From HGM11412 sp045536025 (GTDB lineage: Bacteria; Bacillota; Clostridia; Christensenellales; Borkfalkiaceae): 35,751 nucleotides of DNA. The position numbers and the translations under genes are program-made. The stretch is from the NCBI GenBank assembly GCA_045536025.1, contig JAZSMT010000006.1:1-35751 (forward strand), read 5' to 3'. Shown piece after piece: positions 21,638 through 30,345 of the stretch (the stretch's first letter is position 1; every line of letters starts with the position of its first letter). The notes under the pieces are model-generated. The model searched no databases, was not told the DNA's origin, and was given only the letters and a program-made list of their open reading frames with translations.

Positions 21638-24600
21638 TAGTTTTTAACGCCTTCCATATCGATTGCATCTGAAAGCTTAACGGATACGATACTTGAAACA
21701 CCCTTTTCAGGCATTGTAACACCGAATAAACCGTCAGCGTTTTCCATAGTAACTTTTTTGTGGGTTATGCAGATAAACTGCGTTTCTTTAGAGAAATTTT
21801 TAAGGTATTTTGCAAAGCGCGCAACGTTAGCATCGTCAAGCGCAGCTTCAATTTCGTCAAGCACGCAGAACGGCATTGGGCGAAGCCTTAATATAGCAAA
21901 GAGTATTGCAATAGCCGTAAGCGACATCTCGCCACCTGATAGTAGCGATATTTTTTGAAGTTTCTTTCCCGGTGGTTCGGCAACGATTTCAATGCCTGCG
22001 TCAAGCGGATCGCCAGTTGTACTTTCTTCAACGATAAGGTCTGCGCTACCACCGCCGAATAATTCTTTGAATATCTTAGAGAAGTTAGAGCGTATGGTCT
22101 TAAATCCCTCGTTAAAGGTCAACGTCATTTCCTTAGTTAAATCGTCAATTACCTTTTGAAGATCGTCTTGCGCCTTATATAAATCGTCTCGTTGATATAC
22201 AAGCTCGTTATAAGACTCGCTCAATTCGTTATACTCTTCAATAGCGTTAGGATTAATGCTACCAAGCGCTGCAATTTTACGCTTTAATGAGGTAATTTCT
22301 TGATGCGAGGTTGAAATTTCATAATTTTGGTCGCGAAGAGGCAAACAAGTTTCGTACGTTAGTTGATATTCAGTAAAGAGGTTTTGCGACATAAAGTCAA
22401 GCTCGGTATCAACCTTTGTAAAGTTAACCTCTTCGTTAGCGCGTTTTTCAGTGTTTTTATCGATATCCGCCTGTAAAACCTCACGCTTTAAGTTATCTTG
22501 AGCAATTAACTCGTTAAGCCTTTCTTTCTTCTTATCAAATTCCGCTTGTTGTCGGCGTAAATCTTCTAAAACGCGCTTGTCATCAGCCGAAAGTGATACC
22601 TGTTCGGCTTTTCTAGTAAGCCCGTCTATAATTTTAAGGTTGCTGTCCGCCGTTTGAGCGTTTTTCTCAGCCGTTTCTTCAATAGCTTTAATTTCGCCCG
22701 CCAAACGCTCGATTTCGCTTTCAGCAGATGAAATTTCCGAACGAAGATATGAAAGTTTAGACTGAACTTCGGTATTTTCTTTAAGAACCTCGTCTCGCTG
22801 TTTTCTAAGTTCTTGGAACATTTCACGGTGCTCAGACTGCTCTTTGGACGCCGTTTCCTTTTCCTTATTAATCTTTTCGTTACCAGCCTCAATGTCGGTA
22901 TACGCCATTGAAATTTCCGTTAAACGGTTGCTGATAACTGCGATATCATCTTTATTTTTCTCAATTTCCGCTTGAGTGTCTATAAGAACTTTTTCGCTAG
23001 AACTTATTTTCTCGCAAAGGGTTATCGCATTTTGTTTAGCGCTACTAAACGCGGTATTTTCAGCGTTAAGCTCGCTAACTTCAGCGTTTACTTGAGCAAG
23101 CAAGTTAGATTTGTTCTTTTGAAGAATTTCAAGCTCTTTGGTATCTTTTTGGATAGCCTCTTGAAGCTCTTGCACTTGACGGTCAACACCTAAAAGGCTT
23201 GCGTCGTTTTTGCGCTTAGAACCACCCGACATTGAACCCGATTGTGAAAGCACGTCACCGTCAAGCGTTACTATTCTAAACGAGAAACGGTATTTTTTAG
23301 CAATTTGAGTAGCCTTTTCAAGGGTATCACAAATTAAAGTATTACCAAGCAAGTGGCTTACGATACTTTCAAAATAATTATCGAATTTAACAAGCTCGGT
23401 TGCTAGACCTAAAGCACCGCTTTCTTTAAGCGCCTGCACGGTATCTTGCGCGTTATGCCTTGGCTTTACCGACGTTACGGGAAGTATTGTTACCCTACCG
23501 CCGTCAGTTCGTTTTAAATAGTTGATAACGTATTCTGCATCACTAGGATTGTCCGTAACGATATTTTGAAGTGCACCGCCTATTGCAGTTTCAATAGCCG
23601 TTTCGTACTTTTTATCGGTAGAAATTATTGACGCTACTACGCCTTTTATGCGCTTTTTAAGCTCGTTATCCGTCTTAGAAGCGTTCATAAGCTTTTTAAC
23701 CGAGTGGGAATAACCCTCGAAAGAGTTTTTAAGCTCAGAATAAAGCCTTAAACTCGTTTCCTCGCCAGTGAGCTTTGTTTTTAATGCATAAATCTTATTG
23801 TCAACGCTTTCAATAAACTTGTTAGTAGACGAAATGCTTTCTTCGCGGTCTTTAATAGATAATTTTGTCTTTTCAATAAACTCTTCAACCGACTTTAATT
23901 CTTGCTTGTTTTGCTCGTTTTCAACCGATAAAACGGTGTATTTATCAACGAGCGCGTTTACCTTTTCAACTATTGCCTTTTGCTGAGTGGTAATAACCGA
24001 TTTTTCACTAGTTAACGCACCGAGATTTTTATTGATATCGGCAAGCGATTCAACGCTTTTTATAACTTGATTTTGAACGGACTCGGCTAAATCTTCGCCC
24101 CTTGTAATTTCAGCCGATAATTTTGCTATATTTTTGCTAATTTCAGCTGATTTTTTAGTAAGTAAATCAATTTCTTTATTGCAAGATAAACAATACTCTT
24201 TTTTGTTTTTAAGAGCCTCTTTATTATCTTCAATTTTTCTTTCGCCTTTTAGGGTTTCTTCTTTAAGTCTTTCGTTTTCGGAACGGAAAAAGGATATTTT
24301 TTCAGCGTAAACCTTAGCCTCGCCCGACTGCTTTTCAAGGTCGACAGAACGGTCGGTAATTTCGTTGCCGATAGCCCTTAGCAAATCGTCTGCATTTTTA
24401 ACCTCGTCTTGATGCTTGTTATAATCTTCCAAGGTTTTGTTAAGCTCAATGCGCCTTGCCTCAATTTCTTCGGTTAAACCGTTAATTCTATCGGTAATTT
24501 TACGCTTAGTTTCGCTTGCGTTTTCGTATTTATATAAATACGTATTAATTTCGTGAAATTTAAGTTGCTCGGAAAGCGCGCGGTTAGCCCTCGTCTTTTC

Positions 24601-25233
24601 AGCTTGCTTACGCAACGGCTCAAGCTGACGTTCACGCTCGGTAATAATGTCTGAAACACGCGTAATATTGTCAGCCGTACGATTGAGTTTTGATATAGTT
24701 TCCTTTCTATCACGCTTGGTTTTAGCAATACCAACCGCCTCTTCAAAAATCGCTCTTCTATCCTCCGGTTTTGACGAAAGTATCTCCGATACTTTACCTT
24801 GACCGATAATAGTATAACCCTCTTTAGATACACCACACTCATGAAGAGTATCGATAAGGTCCTTCATACGACAGGGTTGACGATTAAGATAATATTCGCT
24901 TTCACCGCTACGATATAATTTTCTCGTCATAACGACTTCGTTGTACTCTAAACTAGGAAAAAGCTTTTCACTATTATTAAAGTATAGCGAAACCTCGCAG
25001 TAAGATAGCGACTTTCTAGACTGCGTACCGCTAAATATTACGTCTTGCATTGACGAACCGCGTAGCGTTTTTGCCGACTGCTCGCCAAGCACCCATCTAA
25101 TAGCGTCGGCTACGTTACTCTTACCGCAACCGTTAGGACCTACGATGGCTGTAATACCGTCAAGAAGGTCGATTTTAACTTTGTCTGCAAACGACTTAAA
25201 GCCGAGCAGTTCAATTCTTTCGAAATTTAACAT
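21637..25233 (-). CDS. smc: Chromosome partition protein Smc
   Basis: An 1198-residue condensin ATPase that compacts and segregates the chromosome as a dimer with ScpAB. Walker A is GPNGCGKSNVADAIRWVLGEQ (residues 32 onward); a coiled coil of about 330 residues leads to the hinge (about 510-665, with GYSHSVKKLMNA and SGSMSGGSKRKN just after); a second coiled coil follows; the C-terminal head has LLSGGEMSLTAIAILFAILR near 1093 and Walker B PFCVLDEIEAALDD near 1121. Length is typical. It lies 5 bp after rnc and overlaps ftsY by one base. Confidence 0.97.
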   Translation of the reverse strand: MLNFERIELLGFKSFADKVKIDLLDGITAIVGPNGCGKSNVADAIRWVLGEQSAKTLRGSSMQDVIFSGTQSRKSLSYCEVSLYFNNSEKLFPSLEYNEVVMTRKLYRSGESEYYLNRQPCRMKDLIDTLHECGVSKEGYTIIGQGKVSEILSSKPEDRRAIFEEAVGIAKTKRDRKETISKLNRTADNITRVSDIITERERQLEPLRKQAEKTRANRALSEQLKFHEINTYLYKYENASETKRKITDRINGLTEEIEARRIELNKTLEDYNKHQDEVKNADDLLRAIGNEITDRSVDLEKQSGEAKVYAEKISFFRSENERLKEETLKGERKIEDNKEALKNKKEYCLSCNKEIDLLTKKSAEISKNIAKLSAEITRGEDLAESVQNQVIKSVESLADINKNLGALTSEKSVITTQQKAIVEKVNALVDKYTVLSVENEQNKQELKSVEEFIEKTKLSIKDREESISSTNKFIESVDNKIYALKTKLTGEETSLRLYSELKNSFEGYSHSVKKLMNASKTDNELKKRIKGVVASIISTDKKYETAIETAIGGALQNIVTDNPSDAEYVINYLKRTDGGRVTILPVTSVKPRHNAQDTVQALKESGALGLATELVKFDNYFESIVSHLLGNTLICDTLEKATQIAKKYRFSFRIVTLDGDVLSQSGSMSGGSKRKNDASLLGVDRQVQELQEAIQKDTKELEILQKNKSNLLAQVNAEVSELNAENTAFSSAKQNAITLCEKISSSEKVLIDTQAEIEKNKDDIAVISNRLTEISMAYTDIEAGNEKINKEKETASKEQSEHREMFQELRKQRDEVLKENTEVQSKLSYLRSEISSAESEIERLAGEIKAIEETAEKNAQTADSNLKIIDGLTRKAEQVSLSADDKRVLEDLRRQQAEFDKKKERLNELIAQDNLKREVLQADIDKNTEKRANEEVNFTKVDTELDFMSQNLFTEYQLTYETCLPLRDQNYEISTSHQEITSLKRKIAALGSINPNAIEEYNELSESYNELVYQRDDLYKAQDDLQKVIDDLTKEMTLTFNEGFKTIRSNFSKIFKELFGGGSADLIVEESTTGDPLDAGIEIVAEPPGKKLQKISLLSGGEMSLTAIAILFAILRLRPMPFCVLDEIEAALDDANVARFAKYLKNFSKETQFICITHKKVTMENADGLFGVTMPEKGVSSIVSVKLSDAIDMEGVKN

Positions 25234-25238
25234 ATTTT

Positions 25239-25919
25239 TTACCGTTTGTTAATTTTTTGTTTTGACAATATTGAAAGGGCTTTTTTTGCCACAAGTTGTT
25301 CGGCGTTTTGTTTTTTGCCGTTTGCCGTAGCCTTAGCAATCATTTTGCCGTCAACTAAAACCGCAACCGTGTGTGTGGGGTTATTATCAAGCCCAACCTT
25401 TTTTAAAAGCTCGTAGCTTACCTCAAAACGCTTTTTTGAAGAAAGTTCGTTAAGTTCGCTCTTATAATCGACTGATTTGCCCTTTAAATTAAGATAAGCG
25501 TTAATTAGGTTTTTAACTATAAACTTTTTAGCCTCTTCAATACCACCGTCAAGATAAATCGCACCGATTAAAGATTCCATTAAATTTTCTTGAAGCTTAT
25601 CGGTAATTGTAACCTTTTCGCCCACGAGTAAATAATTTGAAAGCTTAAGTTTTTTACAAGCAAGCGACAACGGCTTAAACGATACGACCGACTGCTTAAG
25701 CGTAGTCATATCGCCCTCGTCTTCATTAGTGCTTCTAAAAAGATAATCGGCAACCACAAAGCCAAGAACGCTATCGCCTAAGTATTCTAAACGCTCGTTG
25801 TTTTTTTCACCTTTTTTTTCATTGCTAAACGAGGCGTGCGTAAACGCAACGCGTAATATTTCGGGGTTTTTAAATGAATATCCGATTTTCTTTTCTATTT
25901 CGCTTAACTGAAACACCAT
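25239..25919 (-). CDS. rnc: Ribonuclease III
   Basis: A 226-residue double-stranded-RNA endonuclease for rRNA and mRNA processing. The RNase III signature NERLEYLGDSVLGFVVADYL lies near residues 42-61, with the second acidic site in ENLMESLIGAIYLDGG. A dsRNA-binding domain spans about 155-222 (DYKSELNELSSKKRF, then KKQNAEQLVAKKAL). It sits one base after plsX and 5 bp before smc. The acpP gene, usually just upstream in Bacillus, is absent. Confidence 0.96.
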   Translation of the reverse strand: MVFQLSEIEKKIGYSFKNPEILRVAFTHASFSNEKKGEKNNERLEYLGDSVLGFVVADYLFRSTNEDEGDMTTLKQSVVSFKPLSLACKKLKLSNYLLVGEKVTITDKLQENLMESLIGAIYLDGGIEEAKKFIVKNLINAYLNLKGKSVDYKSELNELSSKKRFEVSYELLKKVGLDNNPTHTVAVLVDGKMIAKATANGKKQNAEQLVAKKALSILSKQKINKR

Positions 25920-25920
25920 A

Positions 25921-26943
25921 TTATTCGTACACTATCTCTCTTAATTTTTCGTCCGCTAAGCGATTTGCTATTTCAGACTTAATATCTTCTTTTATAGCTT
26001 TTTCAGCTTGATAAAGCGAAGCTTTAATAGCCTGCGCCTTTGATGAGCCGTGCGATTTTACTATAACGCCGTTAATACCTAATAGCACCGCGCCACCACG
26101 ATTATTGTAGTCAACCTCTTTCATAGTGTTTTTGAAAGCCTTTTTCATAAATAAGAAACCAAGTTTTGCTTTAAAAGAGGACATTATGTTCTTTTTAAGT
26201 ATGGAAATTATAGCGTTAGCTGCACCTTCGGTTGATTTTATTGCAACGTTACCACTAAAACCGTCGGTTACGATAACGTCGTAATTACCAGTTAAGATAT
26301 CTCTACCTTCAATATTGCCAACGAAGTTTATACCGTCAACCTGCTTAAGTGCTTTAAATACCGAGTGGGTAAATGAACTACCCTTTTCATCCTCCGTTCC
26401 GTTACAAAGAAGTGCAACTTTTGGATTTTTAACGCCGTATATCTTTTTAAGATAGGTGTCCGCCATAATAGCAAATTGAACTAAATATTCAGGCTTACAA
26501 TCAGCGTTTGCACCTATATCCATAAACATAACTGGGTTTCCGTTAATGGAGGGTAAAATCGTACCTAAACCCGGTCTTACAACTCCTTTAATTCTACCAA
26601 CTTTTAAAACGGCAGCAGTTAAAACAGCACCTGTCGAGCCTGCCGATACGAAAGCGCCGTATTCGCCACTTCTAAGCGCCGCCATTGATACGGTGATAGT
26701 TGAATCGGGTTTTTTTCTAAACGCCTCGGTAGGAGCTTCCTCACAAGTGATAACTTCCGTTGCGTTCATATAGGCAAAGTCGCCCTCGTTACCGCCTAAT
26801 TCTTTAACGAGAGCTTTAACCTCGTCAACCATACCAACTAAGGTTAACTCGGCTTTACCGCCCTCTTTAAGATAGTCTATCGCGCCTTTGATAATTTCGT
26901 TTGGAGAATTATCGCCACCAAACGCGTCTAATAAAATCTTCAT
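25921..26943 (-). CDS. plsX: Phosphate acyltransferase PlsX
   Basis: A 340-residue enzyme that makes acyl-phosphate from acyl-ACP for phospholipid synthesis. The start is set at MKILLDAFGGDNSPNEI because this is the family N-terminus (usual MDAMGGD) and AAGGAG stands 6 bases before it; an upstream ATG 23 codons earlier has no support. Seen also are GFVSAGSTGA-like AFVSAGSTGAVLTA, NPVMFMDIGANADCKPEYLV, NGTEDEKGS and VTDGFSGNVAIKS. It follows asnS by 10 bp and precedes rnc directly, with no fabD, fabG or acpP between. Confidence 0.96.
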   Translation of the reverse strand: MKILLDAFGGDNSPNEIIKGAIDYLKEGGKAELTLVGMVDEVKALVKELGGNEGDFAYMNATEVITCEEAPTEAFRKKPDSTITVSMAALRSGEYGAFVSAGSTGAVLTAAVLKVGRIKGVVRPGLGTILPSINGNPVMFMDIGANADCKPEYLVQFAIMADTYLKKIYGVKNPKVALLCNGTEDEKGSSFTHSVFKALKQVDGINFVGNIEGRDILTGNYDVIVTDGFSGNVAIKSTEGAANAIISILKKNIMSSFKAKLGFLFMKKAFKNTMKEVDYNNRGGAVLLGINGVIVKSHGSSKAQAIKASLYQAEKAIKEDIKSEIANRLADEKLREIVYE

Positions 26944-26953
26944 AAAATTCTCC

Positions 26954-28348
26954 TTAATATTCGAGATTAGAAACCGTTCTTGGGAAAGGTATAACGTCAC
27001 GAATATTAGCAATGCCCGTCAAATACATTATCATCCTTTCAAAACCCAAACCAAAGCCAGCGTGCTTAGCACCGCCGAATTTTCTTAAATTGATATACCA
27101 ATCGTAATCGCTTTCTTTAAGACCAAGTTCGTTAATTCTAGCCCTTAAAACGTCCTCTCTTTCTTCTCTTTGAGAGCCACCTACTAGCTCGCCGATACCG
27201 GGAACTAAAAGGTCTGACGCAGCAACCGTCTTACCATCGTCGTTAAGGCGCATATAGAAAGCCTTAATTTCCTTAGGATAATCGGTTAAGAAAACCGGTT
27301 TTTTGTAAACGACCTCAGTCAAATACCTCTCGTGTTCAGATTGAAGGTCGCAACCCCAGTATACAGGATACTCAAACTTATCTTTAACGGGGGTTAAAAT
27401 TTCTATAGCCTCAGTATAGGTAAGCCTTACGAAATCGTTAGATACGACGTTGTTAAGCCTATCAAGTAAGCCTTTATCAACGAAGTTATTTAAAAATTCA
27501 AGCTCTTCCTTGCAAGTTTTCATAACGTGATTAATTATTGCTTTAACCATTGCCTCGGCAACGTTCATATCACCTTGAAGGTCGCAAAAAGCCATTTCGG
27601 GCTCAATCATCCAAAATTCTGCTGCGTGGCGAGCGGTGTTTGACCTTTCAGCTCTAAACGTAGGACCAAAGGTATAAACCTTGCCAAACGCTAAAGCGTA
27701 CGCCTCCGCCGAAAGTTGGCCAGACACCGTTAAACTTGCGGGCTTTTCAAAAAAGTCTTGCTTATAGTCAACTGCACCGTCTACCTTTGGAACATTATTA
27801 ACGTCAAGCGTAGTTACTTGGAACATAGCGCCTGCACCCTCACAGTCAGACCCTGTAATTATGGGTGTATGAACGTACACGAAACCGTTGCTGTTAAAAA
27901 ACTCGTGAATTGCAAAAGCAGCTTCGCTTCTTATTCTAAATACCGCACTAAAGGTATTAGTTCTCGGGCGGAGATATGCAATCTCTCTCAAATACTCCAT
28001 CGAGTGGCGCTTTTTTTGTAAAGGATAGTCGGGAGTGGACGTGCCCTCTACCATAACGCTACAAGCATTGATTTCAAAAGGTTGCTTAGCGTTCGGGGTT
28101 AATATTACCTTGCCGTTTACGGTTAACGAACAACCTACGTTTTGCTTGGCAATCTCGTCGTAATTTTCAACCTTTTCTCTCTCGAAAACTACTTGAACGC
28201 TTTTGAAAAAGCTACCGTCGTTAAGCTCGATAAAGCCAAACGCCTTACTGTCACGGATAGTTTTTGCCCAGCCCGAAACCGAAACCTCAACACTTGCAAA
28301 ATCTTGGGGATTTTTATAAATTTCTTTAACACAAACTTTTTTAAGCAT
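26954..28348 (-). CDS. asnS: Asparagine--tRNA ligase
   Basis: A 464-residue class IIb aminoacyl-tRNA synthetase. An OB-fold anticodon-binding domain (about residues 1-115, with VSGWAKTIRDSKAFGFIELND) is followed by the catalytic core: motif 2 FRAERSNTARHAAEFWMIEP and motif 3 GLGFERMIMYLTGIANIRDV. The AsnRS-type GAD-less length and the FRAERSNTARH motif separate it from AspRS, which is also present (31523-33322). So asparagine is charged directly here. It heads the plsX-rnc-smc-ftsY group; no T-box leader is seen in the 135 bp upstream. Confidence 0.95.
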   Translation of the reverse strand: MLKKVCVKEIYKNPQDFASVEVSVSGWAKTIRDSKAFGFIELNDGSFFKSVQVVFEREKVENYDEIAKQNVGCSLTVNGKVILTPNAKQPFEINACSVMVEGTSTPDYPLQKKRHSMEYLREIAYLRPRTNTFSAVFRIRSEAAFAIHEFFNSNGFVYVHTPIITGSDCEGAGAMFQVTTLDVNNVPKVDGAVDYKQDFFEKPASLTVSGQLSAEAYALAFGKVYTFGPTFRAERSNTARHAAEFWMIEPEMAFCDLQGDMNVAEAMVKAIINHVMKTCKEELEFLNNFVDKGLLDRLNNVVSNDFVRLTYTEAIEILTPVKDKFEYPVYWGCDLQSEHERYLTEVVYKKPVFLTDYPKEIKAFYMRLNDDGKTVAASDLLVPGIGELVGGSQREEREDVLRARINELGLKESDYDWYINLRKFGGAKHAGFGLGFERMIMYLTGIANIRDVIPFPRTVSNLEY

Positions 28349-28483
28349 AAATTCACCTTGTAAAATAAACGTACTTGTGAAAATTATAACATAATTTTAA
28401 AATTTTTGCTACCGTTTAGCCAACATATTTTATATAATTTCATAATTATATAAATTTTTTTTGATAATTTTGCCATTAAAATA

Positions 28484-28509
28484 AAAAAACATACCCGCTT
28501 TGGGGTATG
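28484..28509 (-). terminator. Terminator of the rubrerythrin transcript
   Basis: Stem CATACCC / GGGTATG (28490-28496, 28503-28509) followed on the minus strand by seven T. It lies just past the 35-residue gene. The next stretch to 28380 is AT-rich and holds a perfect dyad (TATATAATT-TCAT-AATTATATA, 28431-28452) and a weak asnS promoter (TATAAT, 28383-28388). Confidence 0.8.
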
Positions 28510-28513
28510 CATT

Positions 28514-28621
28514 TTAATCGTTATTTTGATTGTTGATTTCTAAATCTTCATCACCTAGCATTTCCTTTATAAACTCTTGATAGCCTTTATCATCGAGTTT
28601 TTTTATCTTAGATTTATCCAT
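28514..28621 (-). CDS. 35-residue acidic small protein, function unknown
   Basis: A small open frame encoding 35 residues: it begins MDKSKIKKLDDKGYQEFIKE, continues MLGDEDLEIN and ends NQNND. The start is well supported, with AAAGGAG 7 bases before the ATG. It lies 19 bp after the rubrerythrin stop and is closed by a strong terminator, so it is almost certainly part of the same transcript. It is basic at the N-terminus, acidic and Asn-rich at the C-terminus, with no membrane segment and no cysteine. I do not recognise a family. A short amphipathic helix (residues 4-21) is plausible. Confidence 0.65.
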   Translation of the reverse strand: MDKSKIKKLDDKGYQEFIKEMLGDEDLEINNQNND

Positions 28622-28640
28622 ACGAAAACTCCTTTTAAAG

Positions 28641-29240
28641 TTAGCAAATGCACAAGTCTTTAGGCAAGGTTATACAAAAAGTTTCGCGCTTAGCCATACA
28701 TAGCGGGCATTTTTCAGGCGCAACTTCAGCCTTTATAGTATGTCCGCACGAAGGGCAACACCAGTCCTTTTGCTTATCCGAATTGAAAAGTTTTTTGTCT
28801 TTCATTTTTTCATATAAATACATAAAAACTTTTTTATGCTTAAGCTCTACCTTTCTTATCATATCAAAAAGCCCTGCAATTTCAGGAAAGCCCTCTTCAG
28901 TTGCCGTTTTAAAAGCTTTTTGATAGAATTTTGCCTCTTCCTCCTCGTCGTCCGCCGTGAGTTTTAAATTTTCAACTAAATCCCATTTCTGCCTAAACGG
29001 TAGGTCTACTTTAATTTGCTCGTTAACGATAGTTTTTTTATCCGCATCCTCAATATGCGTATAAAGCATGCGCGCGTGATTAAATTCTTGGTATGCAATT
29101 TTATCAGTAATGGTTGCAAGCCCCTCATACCCTGCCATACGTTGACCGTATTCAACGAACTCGTACCTAGTTCTTGCGGCACACTCGGCAATAAACGCCT
29201 TTTTTAAATTTTCGTAAGTTTTACTTTGTTTAAGTTCCAT
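28641..29240 (-). CDS. rbr: Rubrerythrin-family peroxide-scavenging protein
   Basis: A 199-residue rubrerythrin with an N-terminal ferritin-like di-iron domain and a C-terminal rubredoxin-like Fe-Cys4 domain. Di-iron ligands appear in ECAARTRYEF (near 19-28), EFNHARMLY (near 53), EEEEAKFYQKAF (near 98) and VELKHKKVF (near 131). The iron-binding cysteines are CPSCGH (near 159) and CPLC (near 174). The family reduces hydrogen peroxide in anaerobes using NAD(P)H-linked donors. The protein ends in a short Cys-containing tail (LCIC). GGAGGTG precedes the ATG. A 35-codon gene follows it. Confidence 0.92.
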   Translation of the reverse strand: MELKQSKTYENLKKAFIAECAARTRYEFVEYGQRMAGYEGLATITDKIAYQEFNHARMLYTHIEDADKKTIVNEQIKVDLPFRQKWDLVENLKLTADDEEEEAKFYQKAFKTATEEGFPEIAGLFDMIRKVELKHKKVFMYLYEKMKDKKLFNSDKQKDWCCPSCGHTIKAEVAPEKCPLCMAKRETFCITLPKDLCIC

Positions 29241-29296
29241 ATAACACCTCCAACAAAATTATTGCCAAAGGCTTTATTATTTATTCTGCAAAAGAA

Positions 29297-29323
29297 AAAA
29301 TCTTCGGCAATGCCAAAGATTTT
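29297..29323 (-). terminator. Terminator of the uxu operon
   Basis: Stem AAAATCTTCGGC / GCCAAAGATTTT (29297-29308, 29312-29323), one C-A mismatch, T-rich on the minus strand, 10 bp past the SDR stop. Confidence 0.75.
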
Positions 29324-29332
29324 ATTTCTTAA

Positions 29333-30166
29333 TTAAACACCGCTGTACGCAGCAAAACCACCGTCAACAGCGATAACCGAACCGGTTACGAAACCACTTG
29401 CCTCGTCGCTTGCAAGCCATAAAAGCGTTCCGATAAGGTCGGATATTTCGCCAAACCTATTCATAGGCGTACCCTTTAAAATCTTGCCCGTTCTTGCAGT
29501 AGGCGTACCGTCCTCATTAAATAAAAGCGCACGGTTTTGATTTGTTGCAAAAAATCCTGGAGCAATAGCGTTACAACGAATATTACAGGGCGCAAAGTGA
29601 ACTGCAAGCCACTCGGTAAAGTTAGAGATGCCTGCTTTTGCTGCCGAATATGCAGGTATTTTAGTAAGCGGTCTAAAAGCGTTCATAGACGAAACGTTAA
29701 TAATGTTACCGCCCGTTTTAATCATATCTTTTGCAAACACTTGAGTTACCAAGAAAGCAGAGGTAATATTGAGGTCAAAAACGAACTTAAACCCCTTTTC
29801 GTCAATATCGAAAAAGGTTTTAACCTCGCCATCTATATCGGGCGTCATATACTCGATATCGGTAGTTGCTTTGGGGTTGTTACCACCAGCGCCGTTAATT
29901 AAAAAGTTTACCGCTCCAAAGCTTTCGTTAACAGTCTTTTTAGCCTCTTCAATACTTTCTTTATCTAAGCAGTTACATCTTACTGCAATTGCATTTTCGC
30001 CGATTTCTTCAGCGATTTTAGCTGCAGCATCATAATTGATATCTAAAAGTGCAACCTTTGCGCCACACTCTGCAAGTGCTTTAGCAAATTCACCGCAAAT
30101 TATACCGCCAGCGCCTGTAACCGCTACTACTTTATCGGTTAAATCAATATTAAATGGTAATTTCAT
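29333..30166 (-). CDS. SDR-family D-mannonate oxidoreductase (UxuB-like)
   Basis: A 277-residue short-chain dehydrogenase. Cofactor motif TGAGGIICGEFAKAL (from about residue 18), the NGAGGNNP motif, and the catalytic Ser-Tyr-Lys (NVSSMNAF, then YSAAK) are intact. It ends GSVIAVDGGFAAYSGV. Located directly downstream of uxuA, it matches the SDR-type D-mannonate oxidoreductases (B. subtilis UxuB-like) that link fructuronate and mannonate in hexuronate breakdown. The substrate is inferred from context; 2-deoxy-gluconate-type SDRs look similar. AAGGAG before the ATG overlaps the last codon of a ruined hydrolase gene. Confidence 0.85.
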   Translation of the reverse strand: MKLPFNIDLTDKVVAVTGAGGIICGEFAKALAECGAKVALLDINYDAAAKIAEEIGENAIAVRCNCLDKESIEEAKKTVNESFGAVNFLINGAGGNNPKATTDIEYMTPDIDGEVKTFFDIDEKGFKFVFDLNITSAFLVTQVFAKDMIKTGGNIINVSSMNAFRPLTKIPAYSAAKAGISNFTEWLAVHFAPCNIRCNAIAPGFFATNQNRALLFNEDGTPTARTGKILKGTPMNRFGEISDLIGTLLWLASDEASGFVTGSVIAVDGGFAAYSGV

Positions 30167-30177
30167 TTTTTATCTCC

Positions 30178-30330
30178 TTAAATTTCAATATTTTTTTCGA
30201 ACGCTTCTATCCAAGCGTCTGCTATAAGCTTAGCACCTGCAACGTTGTAATGAACACCGTCATAAAGCAAAAGTTCAGTGCCGTATTTTTAATAATACTT
30301 ATCAAATTTGTTCGGTGATAAAATCACCGC
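30178..30330 (-). pseudogene. C-terminal remnant of an SGNH/GDSL hydrolase
   Basis: Between uxuA and the SDR gene, one minus-strand frame reads YFAVILSPNKFDKYY, a TAA stop, then KYGTELLLYDGVHYNVAGAK and LIADAWIEAFEKNIEI before its stop. DGVHYNVAG with a following amphipathic helix is the block V region of SGNH/GDSL hydrolases, which supplies the catalytic Asp and His. The rest of the gene (block I GDS, and Gly, Asn blocks) is gone and there is an in-frame stop. The original operon was probably uxuA, esterase, SDR. A carbohydrate esterase would fit pectin or glucuronoxylan use, but that is inference. Confidence 0.8.
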
Positions 30331-30345
30331 AAAATAAGAAATTAA

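Noticed and set aside
24474..24842. Second minus-strand frame inside smc
   Set aside because: Out-of-frame Arg/Leu-rich translation of the Smc head and coiled-coil DNA.
28349..28483. T-box leader before asnS
   Set aside because: The 135-bp AT-rich gap has no T-box sequence (AGGGTGG core), specifier stem or terminator in the asnS direction.
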